Part shown: one piece after another, positions 1 to 9,312 of the stretch
Position numbering within the stretch: the stretch's first letter is position 1
How the letters are laid out: every line of letters starts with the position of its first letter
Assembly (NCBI GenBank): GCA_965199185.1
Contig: CBDAQW010000012.1
Span: 45,648-109,647 of the forward strand
Length of the DNA stretch: 64,000 nucleotides
From: Endozoicomonas sp965199185
Lineage (GTDB): Bacteria; Pseudomonadota; Gammaproteobacteria; Pseudomonadales; Endozoicomonadaceae
Reading direction: 5' to 3'
The notes under the pieces: model-generated
What the model was told of the DNA's origin: nothing
The model's database searches: none
Seen by the model: only the letters and a program-made list of their open reading frames with translations
Made by a program: the position numbers and the translations under genes

Positions 1-420
1 TAGTGGTTCATTATGAAATCGACTGGCCCACTGCTGATCAGATAACCTCCTGGCTTTGGCTTCACATTTATCCTGTAATCCCGGGTGAGCACCTTCCAAC
101 ATAAGCAAATTGAGGCGCTTTGGGTATTGCTCTGCAAACGCCATCGCCAGCCGACCGCCTAATGAATACCCCATGAGCGATACTTTTGCAGCAACCGTTT
201 TTGCAAGTAACGACTCAAGGCTCTGGGCAAACAACAAAAAGTCCAGATCATTCGCAGATTTGCTGTCTCCATGCCCCGGTAAATCCACCAGCACCAGATA
301 AAATCGGGTATGAAGATATTGAACCAATCGTCGCCAGTCGTCTGTACTGCCCATAAAACCATGCAGCAACACCAATACCGGATTGTTACTCTCTCCCAGA
401 CAACGACAAGACAGCTTCAT
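1..420 (-). CDS. menH: MenH-like alpha/beta hydrolase (SHCHC synthase), 3' end outside window
   Basis: Partial gene: the first 140 codons are present and the C-terminus lies beyond base 1. It should be 2-succinyl-6-hydroxy-2,4-cyclohexadiene-1-carboxylate synthase, which removes pyruvate from the MenD product in cytoplasmic menaquinone synthesis. The translation shows the alpha/beta-hydrolase oxyanion stretch LLHGFMGS near residue 20 and the nucleophile elbow GYSLGG at about 84-89, with Ser86 as catalytic serine. Its ATG overlaps the menD stop as ATGA, so it is probably translationally coupled and is the third gene of a menF-menD-menH operon. The family is known for many look-alike hydrolases; the operon position makes MenH the best choice. 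Confidence 0.85.
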   Translation of the reverse strand, partial: MKLSCRCLGESNNPVLVLLHGFMGSTDDWRRLVQYLHTRFYLVLVDLPGHGDSKSANDLDFLLFAQSLESLLAKTVAAKVSLMGYSLGGRLAMAFAEQYPKRLNLLMLEGAHPGLQDKCEAKARRLSDQQWASRFHNEPL

Positions 421-2141
421 AGTGCCTGCACCTGCTGAATCGTTTGCAGAATGTGTTCTGCACCTTGCCCGGGCATAACCGACACTTCAATAATACTGGC
501 TGTATTAGCGTCCATAGCTTCAACGAAATCAGAGCAAAAACTATCTTGTGTTTGCGGCGCATAATAACCAAGGTCAAACATCTTAGCTGCCGCTTCTGCC
601 TTCAAACCATGAGGGGTTACAAAATAATCTGAACGTCTGTCACCGGCCTTCCCCATAGGTAGCAAATTAAAAATACCACCACCATCATTGTTCAACAAAA
701 TGACGACCATTGGTTGTTGTGTCTGTTTGATCAGTTGCAGTGAATTAAGATCATGCAAAAAAGAGATGTCACCTAGGAGTAGAATGGTTGGACACTCAGT
801 ACCAGCACAACAACCGGCTGCCGTAGCGATTAATCCGTCAATACCACTGGCACCACGATTCGAAAATACCGCTGGCAGTCTGGCTGTGGAATACAAATCC
901 ATCATACGAATTGGCAGGCTATTACCGATAAATAGCTGGGCGTTTTTCGGTAGCATCCTTCCAATCTGATTGCATATCCAACGTTCGGTTAGGCCATCCT
1001 TTGTCAGAATGGATTCATTGCAACTGACAATACGATTTGAAATAGTCTGTAATGATTCTGCCCAGCGGTTGGGCACCAGAGTTTGTTCAACAAGACGATG
1101 ACAGCATTCTGCAATATTCCCCACTATACGTACCGTTTGCCGATGGGCTGTATCTAATCGGCGCAGCTCCGGATCAAGCATCAAATAATGCTGCCATTCT
1201 TGTTGCTCCAGAAACTGCCCAAGCCGCCTGGAAACCAACTGTCCACCGATCTGAAATACCCGATTGGCCTTCTGTAAAAGTGAACATCCAGAGTCGTTTG
1301 ACAATAATAAATCAGCATGCTTAAGAACCATCGGATGGCCATGCAGTTGAGACTGGATATCCACAATCAAAGGCCAGCCCAAGGCTTCTGCCAACCTGAC
1401 AATGGCATCAACATCGCTACCGACATCTATCCGCCCGACAACCAAAAGCCCTCTGCCATCAATGAAATCTTGCCACTCGGCAGGAACAGAAAAATGACTG
1501 GAGTCGGATCGCTGATAACGGGTAAACGGCTGCCGGTTATTAAGCCACTGCCCTGTATGAGCAAGTACATGGGAGTAGTCCTGAATATGGCCGTCGGGAT
1601 AAAGTGGTTCGCGAAACTGGCAATTAATATGCAGCGGTAGACTCCTGGCACAGGAACGGGCAAAGGCCTGATCAATACTGGTCAGCAACCAGTTGACAGA
1701 AATATGCTCATCAGGAACGGGAAGGTTCAGTGCAGCTTCCGGATAGCCTGCGTAGATCCCCTGTTGATCTATGGCCTGATTGGCACCGCAATCAATCAGT
1801 TCAGGTGGCCGGTCAGCGGTAATAACAATCAAAGGCGTAGCGGTTTGCTTTGCCTCAATCAGGGCAGGATAGAGATTCGCTACCGCAGTCCCTGATGTAG
1901 TGATAATTGCCACAGGTTCACGGCGAGATTTTGCCAAACCGAGAGCAAAGAAACCCAAACCTCGCTCATCAAAATGAACATGCTCTGTAAGACCATCGTG
2001 TTCAGCCACGGTCAGTGTTAAAGGTGCCGAACGTGAGCCTGGTGCAATACAGCAATGCCTGACACCGAGACGGTAAAGCTCTTCCATAATGAGGCTCGAC
2101 CAGAGCGCCAGTGTACTGTGATACTGAGTGTTAAATGCCAT
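417..2141 (-). CDS. menD: 2-succinyl-5-enolpyruvyl-6-hydroxy-3-cyclohexene-1-carboxylate synthase MenD
   Basis: Thiamine-diphosphate enzyme that joins isochorismate and 2-oxoglutarate, the first committed step of menaquinone synthesis. The 574-residue protein has the family N-terminus (CIAPGSRSAPLTL, then HFDERGLGF), the segment TADRPPELIDCGANQAI and the ThDP-binding C-terminal half with GNSLPIRMMD and SNRGASGIDG. I chose the ATG at 2141 because the homologous start begins just before the AFN-type residues; an in-frame TTG at 2177 would overlap the end of menF by 14 bases and adds only 12 unmatched residues. It lies between menF and menH in one operon. Length is normal for the family. Confidence 0.95.
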   Translation of the reverse strand: MAFNTQYHSTLALWSSLIMEELYRLGVRHCCIAPGSRSAPLTLTVAEHDGLTEHVHFDERGLGFFALGLAKSRREPVAIITTSGTAVANLYPALIEAKQTATPLIVITADRPPELIDCGANQAIDQQGIYAGYPEAALNLPVPDEHISVNWLLTSIDQAFARSCARSLPLHINCQFREPLYPDGHIQDYSHVLAHTGQWLNNRQPFTRYQRSDSSHFSVPAEWQDFIDGRGLLVVGRIDVGSDVDAIVRLAEALGWPLIVDIQSQLHGHPMVLKHADLLLSNDSGCSLLQKANRVFQIGGQLVSRRLGQFLEQQEWQHYLMLDPELRRLDTAHRQTVRIVGNIAECCHRLVEQTLVPNRWAESLQTISNRIVSCNESILTKDGLTERWICNQIGRMLPKNAQLFIGNSLPIRMMDLYSTARLPAVFSNRGASGIDGLIATAAGCCAGTECPTILLLGDISFLHDLNSLQLIKQTQQPMVVILLNNDGGGIFNLLPMGKAGDRRSDYFVTPHGLKAEAAAKMFDLGYYAPQTQDSFCSDFVEAMDANTASIIEVSVMPGQGAEHILQTIQQVQAL

Positions 2142-2163
2142 AACAGAATGATTTTTCAAAGGG

Positions 2164-3606
2164 TCAGACCTGACCAATACAAAGACTACCTATAGAATTT
2201 TCCTGCCGATCAGCTGTGGTTTGAAGGCGCTCCAGAATGTCGCAAACAGTGGCTATTTTATTGTTCAGTTCCTGCCATTCATCCTGACTGTTCGAGTCAG
2301 ACACAATACCCGCACCAGCAAACAACGTCAGATGATGAGCCGTTAGCCTGGCACTGCGTATTGAGACACAGAGTTCACTGCGATAACGACCAAGCACACC
2401 ACAGGCACCAGCATAAAGTCCTCTGGAATAAGGCTCTTGTTGATCAATAAAGTGGCAGGCTTTGTTGCGGGGAGAGCCTCCCACAGCGGGCGTAGGATGC
2501 AAAACATTCATCAACACGCCATCCGAAATACTGTCGTTTAATACACCACGAATCTGATAGCGGAGGTGCTGTATTGTGTTCAGTTTCACCACAGAATGGG
2601 ATCGATCCGTTTCCAGCGAGCGACAAAGTACACCTAATTTGTGTCGTATATCATCCAGCACCAGATGGTTTTCATGGATATTTTTACGGTCATTCATTAA
2701 CAGGACTTCGAGCTGGAAGTCCTCATCCCGGTTTCGCCCACGACGAGTAGTTCCGGCAAGAGCTTCCGTAGTGATAATACGCCCCTGTCGTTGAATCAGT
2801 TTTTCAGGTGAACAACCAAAGAAACAGTCGCTATTATCCCCCTCAATAAGAAAGCTATAACTGTGCGGATTGGCCTGCTGCCAGTATTGCAGCAGATACC
2901 AGGGCGATAGGTTGCCAAAGATGCCGTAAACCGCTTCTCTGGACAAAACAACTTTATTCAATTTATCCGGAGCTTGCTGTTTAAAAGCGGCCTGCGCCTG
3001 ATCCATCAGCGTTTGCCATTGCTGCCTGTCAGGACTGTAGACCGGCCCTTGTAAACGAAAGGTGTGGTTGTCTGGTTTTTGCTGAAAACAGAGTCCTGCT
3101 ATGATCTGCAATGCCTGATTTATACTCTTATGCAAGGTCTGCTTCGATTCTGCATTAAGATTAATCGCCAGAGTAGCGCCTCGCCGGTTTTCAACACACT
3201 CCAATACAGGCAGGAGCAGTAAACCATAACCAAAAGACGGCCAGACCTGACTGGCTTCATCGGAAAATGACAGGTAGCTGAAACACTGCGCCGGCGTGTC
3301 TTCAGGAAGTTCAGACAGCAGAGCGTCGACGTACTGACAGGCAGGCACTATATCGTCACGATGATATAGTTTCCGACTCCAGCAGACGCCAAGACCAGCT
3401 ATTTCTATATCTCCGGCTCTATCCCGCCAATAGCTTCTCTTGACGCCATTTTGATGTGACAACCAGCCTTTGAGATTCATCACTGGAACAGACTGCTCAA
3501 GTCGTATAATGCGGCGATCAGGCATCGGTCTCATCAGCAACTGCCTGAGCTGATCGGACATCTCCGAAAACCGGGCTTTTAATTCGCTGATCAGAGCGTC
3601 ATTCAA
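2164..3606 (-). CDS. menF: Isochorismate synthase MenF
   Basis: Converts chorismate to isochorismate and so feeds MenD. The 480-residue protein carries the chorismate-binding C-terminal domain: EALAGTTRRG, then HPTPAVGGSPRNKA, then FAGAGIVSDSNSQDEW, all typical of MenF/EntC/TrpE-type enzymes. The N-terminal third is variable, as in the family. The start is a TTG preceded by AGGA seven bases upstream; the next methionine is 15 residues further in. Position ahead of menD and menH favours MenF over the siderophore enzyme EntC. It is the first gene of the operon, so the promoter should lie in the 240-base gap upstream (3607-3847), where I see no clear consensus. Confidence 0.93.
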   Translation of the reverse strand: MNDALISELKARFSEMSDQLRQLLMRPMPDRRIIRLEQSVPVMNLKGWLSHQNGVKRSYWRDRAGDIEIAGLGVCWSRKLYHRDDIVPACQYVDALLSELPEDTPAQCFSYLSFSDEASQVWPSFGYGLLLLPVLECVENRRGATLAINLNAESKQTLHKSINQALQIIAGLCFQQKPDNHTFRLQGPVYSPDRQQWQTLMDQAQAAFKQQAPDKLNKVVLSREAVYGIFGNLSPWYLLQYWQQANPHSYSFLIEGDNSDCFFGCSPEKLIQRQGRIITTEALAGTTRRGRNRDEDFQLEVLLMNDRKNIHENHLVLDDIRHKLGVLCRSLETDRSHSVVKLNTIQHLRYQIRGVLNDSISDGVLMNVLHPTPAVGGSPRNKACHFIDQQEPYSRGLYAGACGVLGRYRSELCVSIRSARLTAHHLTLFAGAGIVSDSNSQDEWQELNNKIATVCDILERLQTTADRQENSIGSLCIGQV

Positions 3607-3847
3607 AAGAGTATCCTGTTACATGAATATGAAAGGCGCGATTTTACGTACTACCGCAAGCATCGACAGCATCGTATTTACCGAAGCAGTAAATTGCAAG
3701 GGGTACCGAAATGGCTTTATGAAACCGTCTATTTCTCAGCCACTATTTACCCACGGTAATTATGCCAAATAAAACCGGTGAATCTCGGATGCATTTGCGT
3801 TTATAACTGACTATTATATCTACTTATTTTTTAAGGTTTATCTATAT

Positions 3848-4186
3848 ATGGCAACCAATGGGGAATCGGCCAGGCGCTGGCTGTCAGACAATAAACAAAA
3901 GGTATCTGAAGCGCGGGTTCGTCAGATTCGGGACAGTCTGGAGCAGAAAGCGAACCAGCTCAGCAATACCGAACAGGATGATCTGGACGATGAGTATCAA
4001 GGGATTCTGGAAGCATTAGAGGTTATGGATGTTTTTATCTCCGAACAATACGAAACTAAAGTAATAGAACCGATGATTCTGGATGCATCACCACTGGTTG
4101 CTGAGGATCTGTCTGATGTGCCTGTTCTGAATGTCCGGGAAAAACAGGCACGATTTCAGGCTTTATTAAAAGAGAGCAAGCTTTAA
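3848..4186 (+). CDS. Small acidic helical protein of unknown function
   Basis: I do not recognise this 112-residue protein. It is highly charged and predicted mostly helical by eye, with runs such as RQIRDSLEQKANQL and DDEYQGILEALEVMDVF, no signal peptide and no membrane segment, so it is probably cytosolic. The ATG follows a weak AAGG about ten bases upstream. It is convergent with the next small gene, the two stops being only eight bases apart. It stands alone on the plus strand, divergent from menF. The codon pattern is ordinary and the frame is clean, so I believe it is a real gene, but no function can be inferred. Confidence 0.6.
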   Translation: MATNGESARRWLSDNKQKVSEARVRQIRDSLEQKANQLSNTEQDDLDDEYQGILEALEVMDVFISEQYETKVIEPMILDASPLVAEDLSDVPVLNVREKQARFQALLKESKL

Positions 4187-4194
4187 CTGCGACT

Positions 4195-4428
4195 TTAATG
4201 AAGCGGAATCCTGAATTTCTCACACTCAGCTACCACTCGGTCATAACTCCACTCCCCATCGACTGGTGGCTGAACCTGATGCTCAATCAGCTTCTGACAC
4301 ATCTGCATAGGGTTCAACCCTTTTTTACGTAGCTTTTCCAGTGTGGTTTTCAGCACTTTGTCAACCTCGCTTAACTCCAGAGATTCCCTTGCCCCTTTCT
4401 TACGAACTGCAACCTTCATTTGCTTCAT
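4195..4428 (-). CDS. Small basic protein of unknown function
   Basis: A 77-residue protein I do not recognise. It is lysine-rich at the N-terminus (VAVRKKGARE) and then helical, with no membrane segment. The ATG has a good Shine-Dalgarno, GGAG five bases upstream, which supports it as a real gene. It is convergent with the preceding plus-strand gene and divergent from the membrane protein at 4538. TATAAT-like -10 boxes on both strands sit in the shared 110-base gap, but neither has a convincing -35. The lysine-rich N-terminus is compatible with nucleic-acid binding, which is only a guess. Confidence 0.55.
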   Translation of the reverse strand: MKQMKVAVRKKGARESLELSEVDKVLKTTLEKLRKKGLNPMQMCQKLIEHQVQPPVDGEWSYDRVVAECEKFRIPLH

Positions 4429-4537
4429 AATGACTCCAACTGACTGAGAGTTCAGATGTTTCTATCATTATAATCGGCATGATCTCATACTCTATAATTA
4501 ATTGACCGGTTCTGTGAGCAGTATTACAGGAGGTGAT

Positions 4538-5086
4538 ATGAAAAGACTGTATTTTCTTGCCCAATCTCTCGACAGCGTCAGTAAAATATCTGAAGACCTG
4601 CACCGCCTCGGTATCAACGACTGGAATCTTCATGTACTCAGCCGGGACGAAGCCGGTTTGTATCGTCGCCATATACAAAGCACCCATGTATTTCAGCAAA
4701 ATGATGTTCTCCATTCCGGTGAGCTTGGTGCTATTGTTGGCGGCTTCCTGGGCTTACTGATTGCCATGGCCCTAGAATTGCTGACACCCTTTGGAGCACC
4801 GCTACCCTTGCCTATTTTGGTATTGATTGCGGGGCTGTTTACCTTATTTGGTACCTGGAGCGGAGGCCTTGCCGGAGTCAGTAGAGAGAATTACAAAACC
4901 GCCCGCTTCCATGATGAGCTGAAAAAAGGCAAACATCTGATTATGGTGGATGTGTCCCGCCAACAGGAATCAAGCACTCGACAGCACATAGACCGTTATC
5001 ATCCGGAAATTTCACTGGCAGGGGAAGATACCCCATTAATACTGCCGCTGAATCGCAGTTTCTGGAGCATTCCACGACATAACTGA
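4538..5086 (+). CDS. Inner-membrane protein with cytosolic N-domain and two glycine-rich helices
   Basis: 182 residues. The N-terminal 65 residues form a soluble alpha/beta stretch (KRLYFLAQSLDSVSKI, then LGINDWNLHVLSRD) of the kind seen at the front of bacterial stress-response membrane proteins. Two hydrophobic segments follow at about 68-90 and 95-120, the first starting GAIVGGFLGLLIAM, then a short polar tail. The ATG at 4538 is set by a near-perfect AGGAGGT five bases upstream; an earlier in-frame start at 4502 has none. It is a single gene ending 50 bases before putP, which is convergent. Homologues are sometimes labelled magnesium transporter, but nothing in the sequence shows transport, so I leave the function open. 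Confidence 0.75.
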   Translation: MKRLYFLAQSLDSVSKISEDLHRLGINDWNLHVLSRDEAGLYRRHIQSTHVFQQNDVLHSGELGAIVGGFLGLLIAMALELLTPFGAPLPLPILVLIAGLFTLFGTWSGGLAGVSRENYKTARFHDELKKGKHLIMVDVSRQQESSTRQHIDRYHPEISLAGEDTPLILPLNRSFWSIPRHN

Positions 5087-5135
5087 ACGGTTCATTTAAT
5101 AGCTTGGGGAAACCCCGAAGGGCTTCCCATCAACC

Positions 5136-6659
5136 TCAAGACGCTATTGGACCGCCCGGTTCTTGATGGGAGCGAGAAATCACTTGATCATGCACATAAT
5201 CAAAACACTCAACTACCTCGGCAGACGGCTTTTTGCCAAGATAGCTGAAAATAATAATGGCCAGAGTTGAAGCGATGACACCGGGAATAATCTCATAGAG
5301 ATCAAAAATGCCACCGTCCAAACTACGCCAAAACACCACCACTAAGCCTCCAACGACAATGCCGGCCATCGCACCCAGCGCATTCATGCGTCGCCAGAAC
5401 AGCGACACCACCAAAGCGGGCCCAAAAGCAGCACCAAAACCGGCCCAGGCGTAAGCCACCATCCCTAACACTGAAATATCAGGATCAAACGCCAGCCAGG
5501 TAGCCACCAGTGCTACACCGACAACAGCAAAGCGGCCGATGATCAACATCTCTCTTTGGGATGCACTCTTTCTGAACATATTCCGGTAAAAATCCTCAGC
5601 AAAAGCAGTAGAACAGACCAGCAACTGAGAATCTGCTGTACTCATGATGGCCGCCAGGATAGCTGCCAGTAAAATACCGGCAATCACCGGATGAAAAAGC
5701 GTATTGACCATCAACATAAAGATCGCTTCCGGGTCATCCAAAGAGACACCCAGTCGGTTTGTATAAACAATACCCGCCAGCCCAACCAGCAAAGCGCCCA
5801 ACATACATATACCCGTCCAGATCACCGCAATTCTGCGAGCCAGTGTCAGCTCCTCACTGGAACGAATGGCCTTGAAGCGAGCCATGATATGAGGCTGCCC
5901 AAAATAACCCAACCCCCATCCCAGTAAAGAAATGATGGCAATACAGGTCAATGGCTCTCCCTGTATCGTGGTTACTATATTCAGGTATTCAGGATTCAAT
6001 CGTTCGATCTCGGTAAAAACCGGCTCCACCCCACCACTATACTCAAGCGCAGCGATGGGCACGATCAACAGAGCAACAGACATCAGCAAGCCCTGGATCA
6101 AGTCAGTCCAGCAAACCGCCAGAAAACCACCAAACAGTGTATAGGAGACTACACTCACCATTCCCAGAATCACCGCCAGTTGATAATCAACCCCAAAGAC
6201 CGATTCAAACAGTTTGCCGCCAGCAATAAGCCCGGAACTGGTATAGAACAAGAAGAAAACAAGGATAAACATGGCACTGATCGGTTGCAGCAACCCGTGA
6301 GAGTCGGCAAAACGTCTGGCAAAAAATTCAGGCAGCGTCAGAGAATTATTAGCCTCGCTGTAAATTCTCAGCCGACGAGCCACAACCAGCCAGTTCAGCC
6401 AGGTACCAGCAAGCAACCCTGCTGCCAGCCAAATTGCCTCAAGACCGCTGACAAAGGCATATCCCGGCAGCCCCAGTAATAACCAGCCACTCATGTCTGA
6501 AGCACCGGCACTGAGTGCTGCTGACCAGGGACCCAGTGAACGACCTCCGAGAAAGTAATCTGCTGAATTACTGGTTCTTGACCAAGCTATATAACCCACT
6601 GTCAACATGATTGAAAAATACACCAGAAAAGTCAGAACAATCTGAACATTACCTGCCAT
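5136..6659 (-). CDS. putP: Sodium/proline symporter PutP
   Basis: Secondary transporter of the sodium:solute symporter family that imports L-proline with Na+. About 507 residues with some thirteen hydrophobic segments. Family marks include the N-terminal SADYFLGGRSLGPW followed by ALSAGASDMSGWLLLGLPG, and STADSQLLVCSTAFAEDFYR in the second half. This is the PutP signature and length (about 500). I place the start at the ATG at 6659, behind an AAGGAAGG stretch; an in-frame GTG four codons earlier is immediately abutted by that stretch and is less likely. It is a single gene with no putA alongside. Proline uptake commonly serves osmoadaptation or carbon supply in marine bacteria. Confidence 0.93.
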   Translation of the reverse strand: MAGNVQIVLTFLVYFSIMLTVGYIAWSRTSNSADYFLGGRSLGPWSAALSAGASDMSGWLLLGLPGYAFVSGLEAIWLAAGLLAGTWLNWLVVARRLRIYSEANNSLTLPEFFARRFADSHGLLQPISAMFILVFFLFYTSSGLIAGGKLFESVFGVDYQLAVILGMVSVVSYTLFGGFLAVCWTDLIQGLLMSVALLIVPIAALEYSGGVEPVFTEIERLNPEYLNIVTTIQGEPLTCIAIISLLGWGLGYFGQPHIMARFKAIRSSEELTLARRIAVIWTGICMLGALLVGLAGIVYTNRLGVSLDDPEAIFMLMVNTLFHPVIAGILLAAILAAIMSTADSQLLVCSTAFAEDFYRNMFRKSASQREMLIIGRFAVVGVALVATWLAFDPDISVLGMVAYAWAGFGAAFGPALVVSLFWRRMNALGAMAGIVVGGLVVVFWRSLDGGIFDLYEIIPGVIASTLAIIIFSYLGKKPSAEVVECFDYVHDQVISRSHQEPGGPIAS

Positions 6660-7137
6660 GAGTCTTAACACCTTCCTTGGATATTGTTCTTTTGACCATA
6701 GACTACATATAAATTTCTCGCTTTTAATTTTTATTTTTTATTACAAATAGAATTAAAGCGTCTAACCATGAATCTATTCTCTCACCCTGATTTAGTTCTT
6801 CAGAAAACGCTTAAGAAACACCTCTGCCGCCTACTGCTATTGTGTGTCATTGACTATTCTTATGACTCGTTTCAACCCTTACCAGGTTATCAGGCTGACT
6901 TATGCCTCTGGAACATTAAACATCCGGTGGAACGCTCATATCAGCTCTGTACCTACCCACTAAAGCAGCGCATTCTGGCAGGACAATCCTTCCGTAAAAT
7001 ACCTGGTTAGATACATACTGTCTGCCTGAATCATCAATAAAGACATCAGCCGGGCTGAATCTCAGCTCTTCAATGAAACCATACAGATCATAAGCTATTT
7101 TAAATATTAATGGAGTGATCTAATATAAGGAACCGTC
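6660..7137. other. Intergenic region between putP and the 668-residue protein gene
   Basis: 478 bases without a supported gene. The putP-proximal part is AT-rich (6700-6760) and may hold the putP promoter. A plus-strand 80-codon frame (6768-7010) has no Shine-Dalgarno and an implausible composition, so I do not call it. On the minus strand a frame is open without a stop from 7120 to a TAA at 6916 and reads like protein (for example FIEELRFSPADVFIDD) but has no start codon near its beginning, so it may be a gene remnant. The last bases hold the AAGGA ribosome site of the next gene. Confidence 0.5.
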
Positions 7138-9144
7138 ATGGCGAACATCTCATCAAGCACCCAAGGGTCAAATACTAATTCGATTGACTTATCAATATTT
7201 GAAGGCGCTAAACCAGAAGAGCAAACATCAAAACAACTGGGTTCCAATGGTCGTCTCAAGGGTAGAAAGGTCTCTTTTCTTCGGAAGTTGACTCAAAAAT
7301 TCACTCGTAGTTCTGATAGAAAAAAAGCCTATGATGCAAAAAGATCTGTTCAGATGGCATTGGCTGACCGAAGAATTAACACACTTAAAACGCTGAAATC
7401 AACAGATGCTCTCGCTCATAACCTGGATCAGGAAAATTTTAATTCAGAAAATAACCAGCTAAAGATTAACTCAGAGAATAGCGATCTACTCAAGACACTT
7501 CAAACAGTCTATACAAACAATGTTCTCGAAACAGATCAGGTTGTGATGGCGGGCAAAGAACGACTTCTGGCCATGAGCATCTCAGGCAGTCAAAACCGAG
7601 TTCAAAAAGACATCACCACCATTTTAAAAGAGGTCATTCCAGCCATACAAACCCCCCACGGACTGGTTAGTGCCGACCAAATCTTGCTAACAGCATTGAA
7701 TAAAAAAATGATCTCCCAAGATCAGTACGACACGTTAAAAAAAGATATAATAAAGCAACTAAGCCATCAGTTTGATTCTTTTCGAAAAAAAATCAACAGG
7801 CCAATCAAAGGGGGTTCTCATGAAGATCGTCGTGATGCTTACCTTGCAAGACTTAATGATATTCAGGAAATGATATCAGCCATGAAGCAGTCTGGTGGTA
7901 ATCTTTTCTATGAGAATACGTCCTTCAGCGGTAAATCACCTCGAAAACAGCTGCGCAAAATGGCAAAAGATAGCTTTCGTATGAGCTCAGAGAATCTGAA
8001 AGCATCGGACAACTCTTTGACAGAGACAAAGCGTCGACTGGATGATTCGTATTACACCATGACAAATAGTCTTCGGCCAATTATATTTGAGACCAGCTCT
8101 TCAAATAAAGTCGCTAAAAATCAGTTTGACGATATTCAAAAAGAAAGCACCATCGCTTTTAATAAGCTCAATACAAAACTCAATAAACCTAGACACTTGG
8201 ATAATTATACACAGGGGATAAGAATTGAAATCTCTAAAATCACACAAGAAATTGCTAAAAAACAAGCACAGATCCAAATTGAAAAAAAGACAACGAAAAA
8301 CAGTATGAAGCTATCAAGTGAAATTTCTAATCTAAAACAAGAGCTAAAGAAAAAAAACGAACAGTACAATGAAACAATGGAAAAAATAAATAGCGAAAAA
8401 AATAAGTATTCGGATTGGAATATCTTCTACCTAAACAATGAAAAATATAGAATTTCGGAAGAACCAATATCAAAAAACGCTAACCTATTACTTTTTGCCA
8501 ACCCTAAAACTTCTCCATTTTTTTCTCGATTACAATTTATTCGATCCAGGGCACTTTTAGATTTAATGGATAAAAATAAGCATGATCAACAAAAAGAAAT
8601 CTTGGTAGATCATTTGAAATTCCTGGTTACTAAAGCCAATCACGACCCTGACAAATCAATTTCATTTTTAGAGCTAGCGTATCAATACAGCATGCTAAAT
8701 AATGATCCGCTAAAAGACGCCATTGCTAGTCTTAGTCAAAAGCAAAAACTCCCTAATCCAGAAACATTTACAGCATCTAATATTTTATACTCTCCCGAAA
8801 AGTCGGAGTTATTTGCAGAACTGAACTACATCCGCAAAACAGCCAATAAATTGATGAATAGCACAAACCACTCTATCCCAACAGACTCCTTCACTTTAAT
8901 TTCTCAAGCAGTTGAAGAGAGTTTCAGCGATTTAAGCAAGATTCCTGCGGATGGGCTAATTGCGCTACTGGAGCAAATGGAAACATTTATTACACCAGAA
9001 GACAAACAAAAACAATATCACTTTGATTGTTCACTAGAGGCCTTCAAAACTGGATGTACTGCTCTCGATACTAGTGGAGACACTCACCAGGCAGTTGAAG
9101 CTTTTAAAAACTTTCAAGCTAGTCATGGATATTCTGCAAACTAA
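7138..9144 (+). CDS. Large lysine-rich coiled-coil protein, unknown; candidate host-interaction protein
   Basis: 668 residues, not recognised. There is no Sec signal and no membrane segment. The N-terminus (about 1-35) is rich in Ser, Thr and Asn, followed by a basic patch around 43-65 (RKVSFLRKLTQKF, then SSDRKKAYDAKR). The middle is helical; a long coiled coil lies near 355-425, dense in Lys, Glu and Gln. The remainder is also predicted helical. The coding sequence is noticeably more AT-rich than neighbouring housekeeping genes. The ATG follows AAGGA with good spacing and the gene ends at a strong intrinsic terminator, so it is monocistronic. A disordered polar N-terminus with a soluble helical body fits type III or IV secreted effectors, but that is inference. 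A limited similarity in layout to the protein at 15272 is noted in the findings. Confidence 0.8.
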   Translation: MANISSSTQGSNTNSIDLSIFEGAKPEEQTSKQLGSNGRLKGRKVSFLRKLTQKFTRSSDRKKAYDAKRSVQMALADRRINTLKTLKSTDALAHNLDQENFNSENNQLKINSENSDLLKTLQTVYTNNVLETDQVVMAGKERLLAMSISGSQNRVQKDITTILKEVIPAIQTPHGLVSADQILLTALNKKMISQDQYDTLKKDIIKQLSHQFDSFRKKINRPIKGGSHEDRRDAYLARLNDIQEMISAMKQSGGNLFYENTSFSGKSPRKQLRKMAKDSFRMSSENLKASDNSLTETKRRLDDSYYTMTNSLRPIIFETSSSNKVAKNQFDDIQKESTIAFNKLNTKLNKPRHLDNYTQGIRIEISKITQEIAKKQAQIQIEKKTTKNSMKLSSEISNLKQELKKKNEQYNETMEKINSEKNKYSDWNIFYLNNEKYRISEEPISKNANLLLFANPKTSPFFSRLQFIRSRALLDLMDKNKHDQQKEILVDHLKFLVTKANHDPDKSISFLELAYQYSMLNNDPLKDAIASLSQKQKLPNPETFTASNILYSPEKSELFAELNYIRKTANKLMNSTNHSIPTDSFTLISQAVEESFSDLSKIPADGLIALLEQMETFITPEDKQKQYHFDCSLEAFKTGCTALDTSGDTHQAVEAFKNFQASHGYSAN

Positions 9145-9160
9145 TTTAATATCAATACAC

Positions 9161-9192
9161 AAAAGCCCGACAGATTTATCTATCGGGCTTTT
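9161..9192 (+). terminator. Rho-independent terminator
   Basis: A ten-base-pair perfect stem (AAAAGCCCGA with TCGGGCTTTT) around a 12-base loop ends in four T residues, 16 bases after the stop of the 668-residue protein. The A tract on the other side could make it act in both directions, but no gene ends towards it on the minus strand. Confidence 0.85.
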
Positions 9193-9312
9193 ACAACCTT
9201 GATCAAAACCAAAGCAAATTAGATGCTTGACGATGACCGTTGGAGTAATACATCAAGTGCAAACAGTTAGCATTGAATAGACGACAAGTATTCTGTATAT
9301 TCAAAGCGTGAA

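Noticed and set aside
4400..4714. 104-codon minus-strand frame
   Set aside because: Overlaps two better supported genes; a shadow of the 4538 membrane protein.
5105..5133. Terminator between the 4538 gene and putP
   Set aside because: A GGGAA...TTCCC hairpin with mismatches exists but no T tract follows on either strand, so support is too weak.
6768..7010. 80-codon plus-strand frame upstream of the 668-residue gene
   Set aside because: No ribosome site, odd composition, and a better protein-like frame lies on the other strand.
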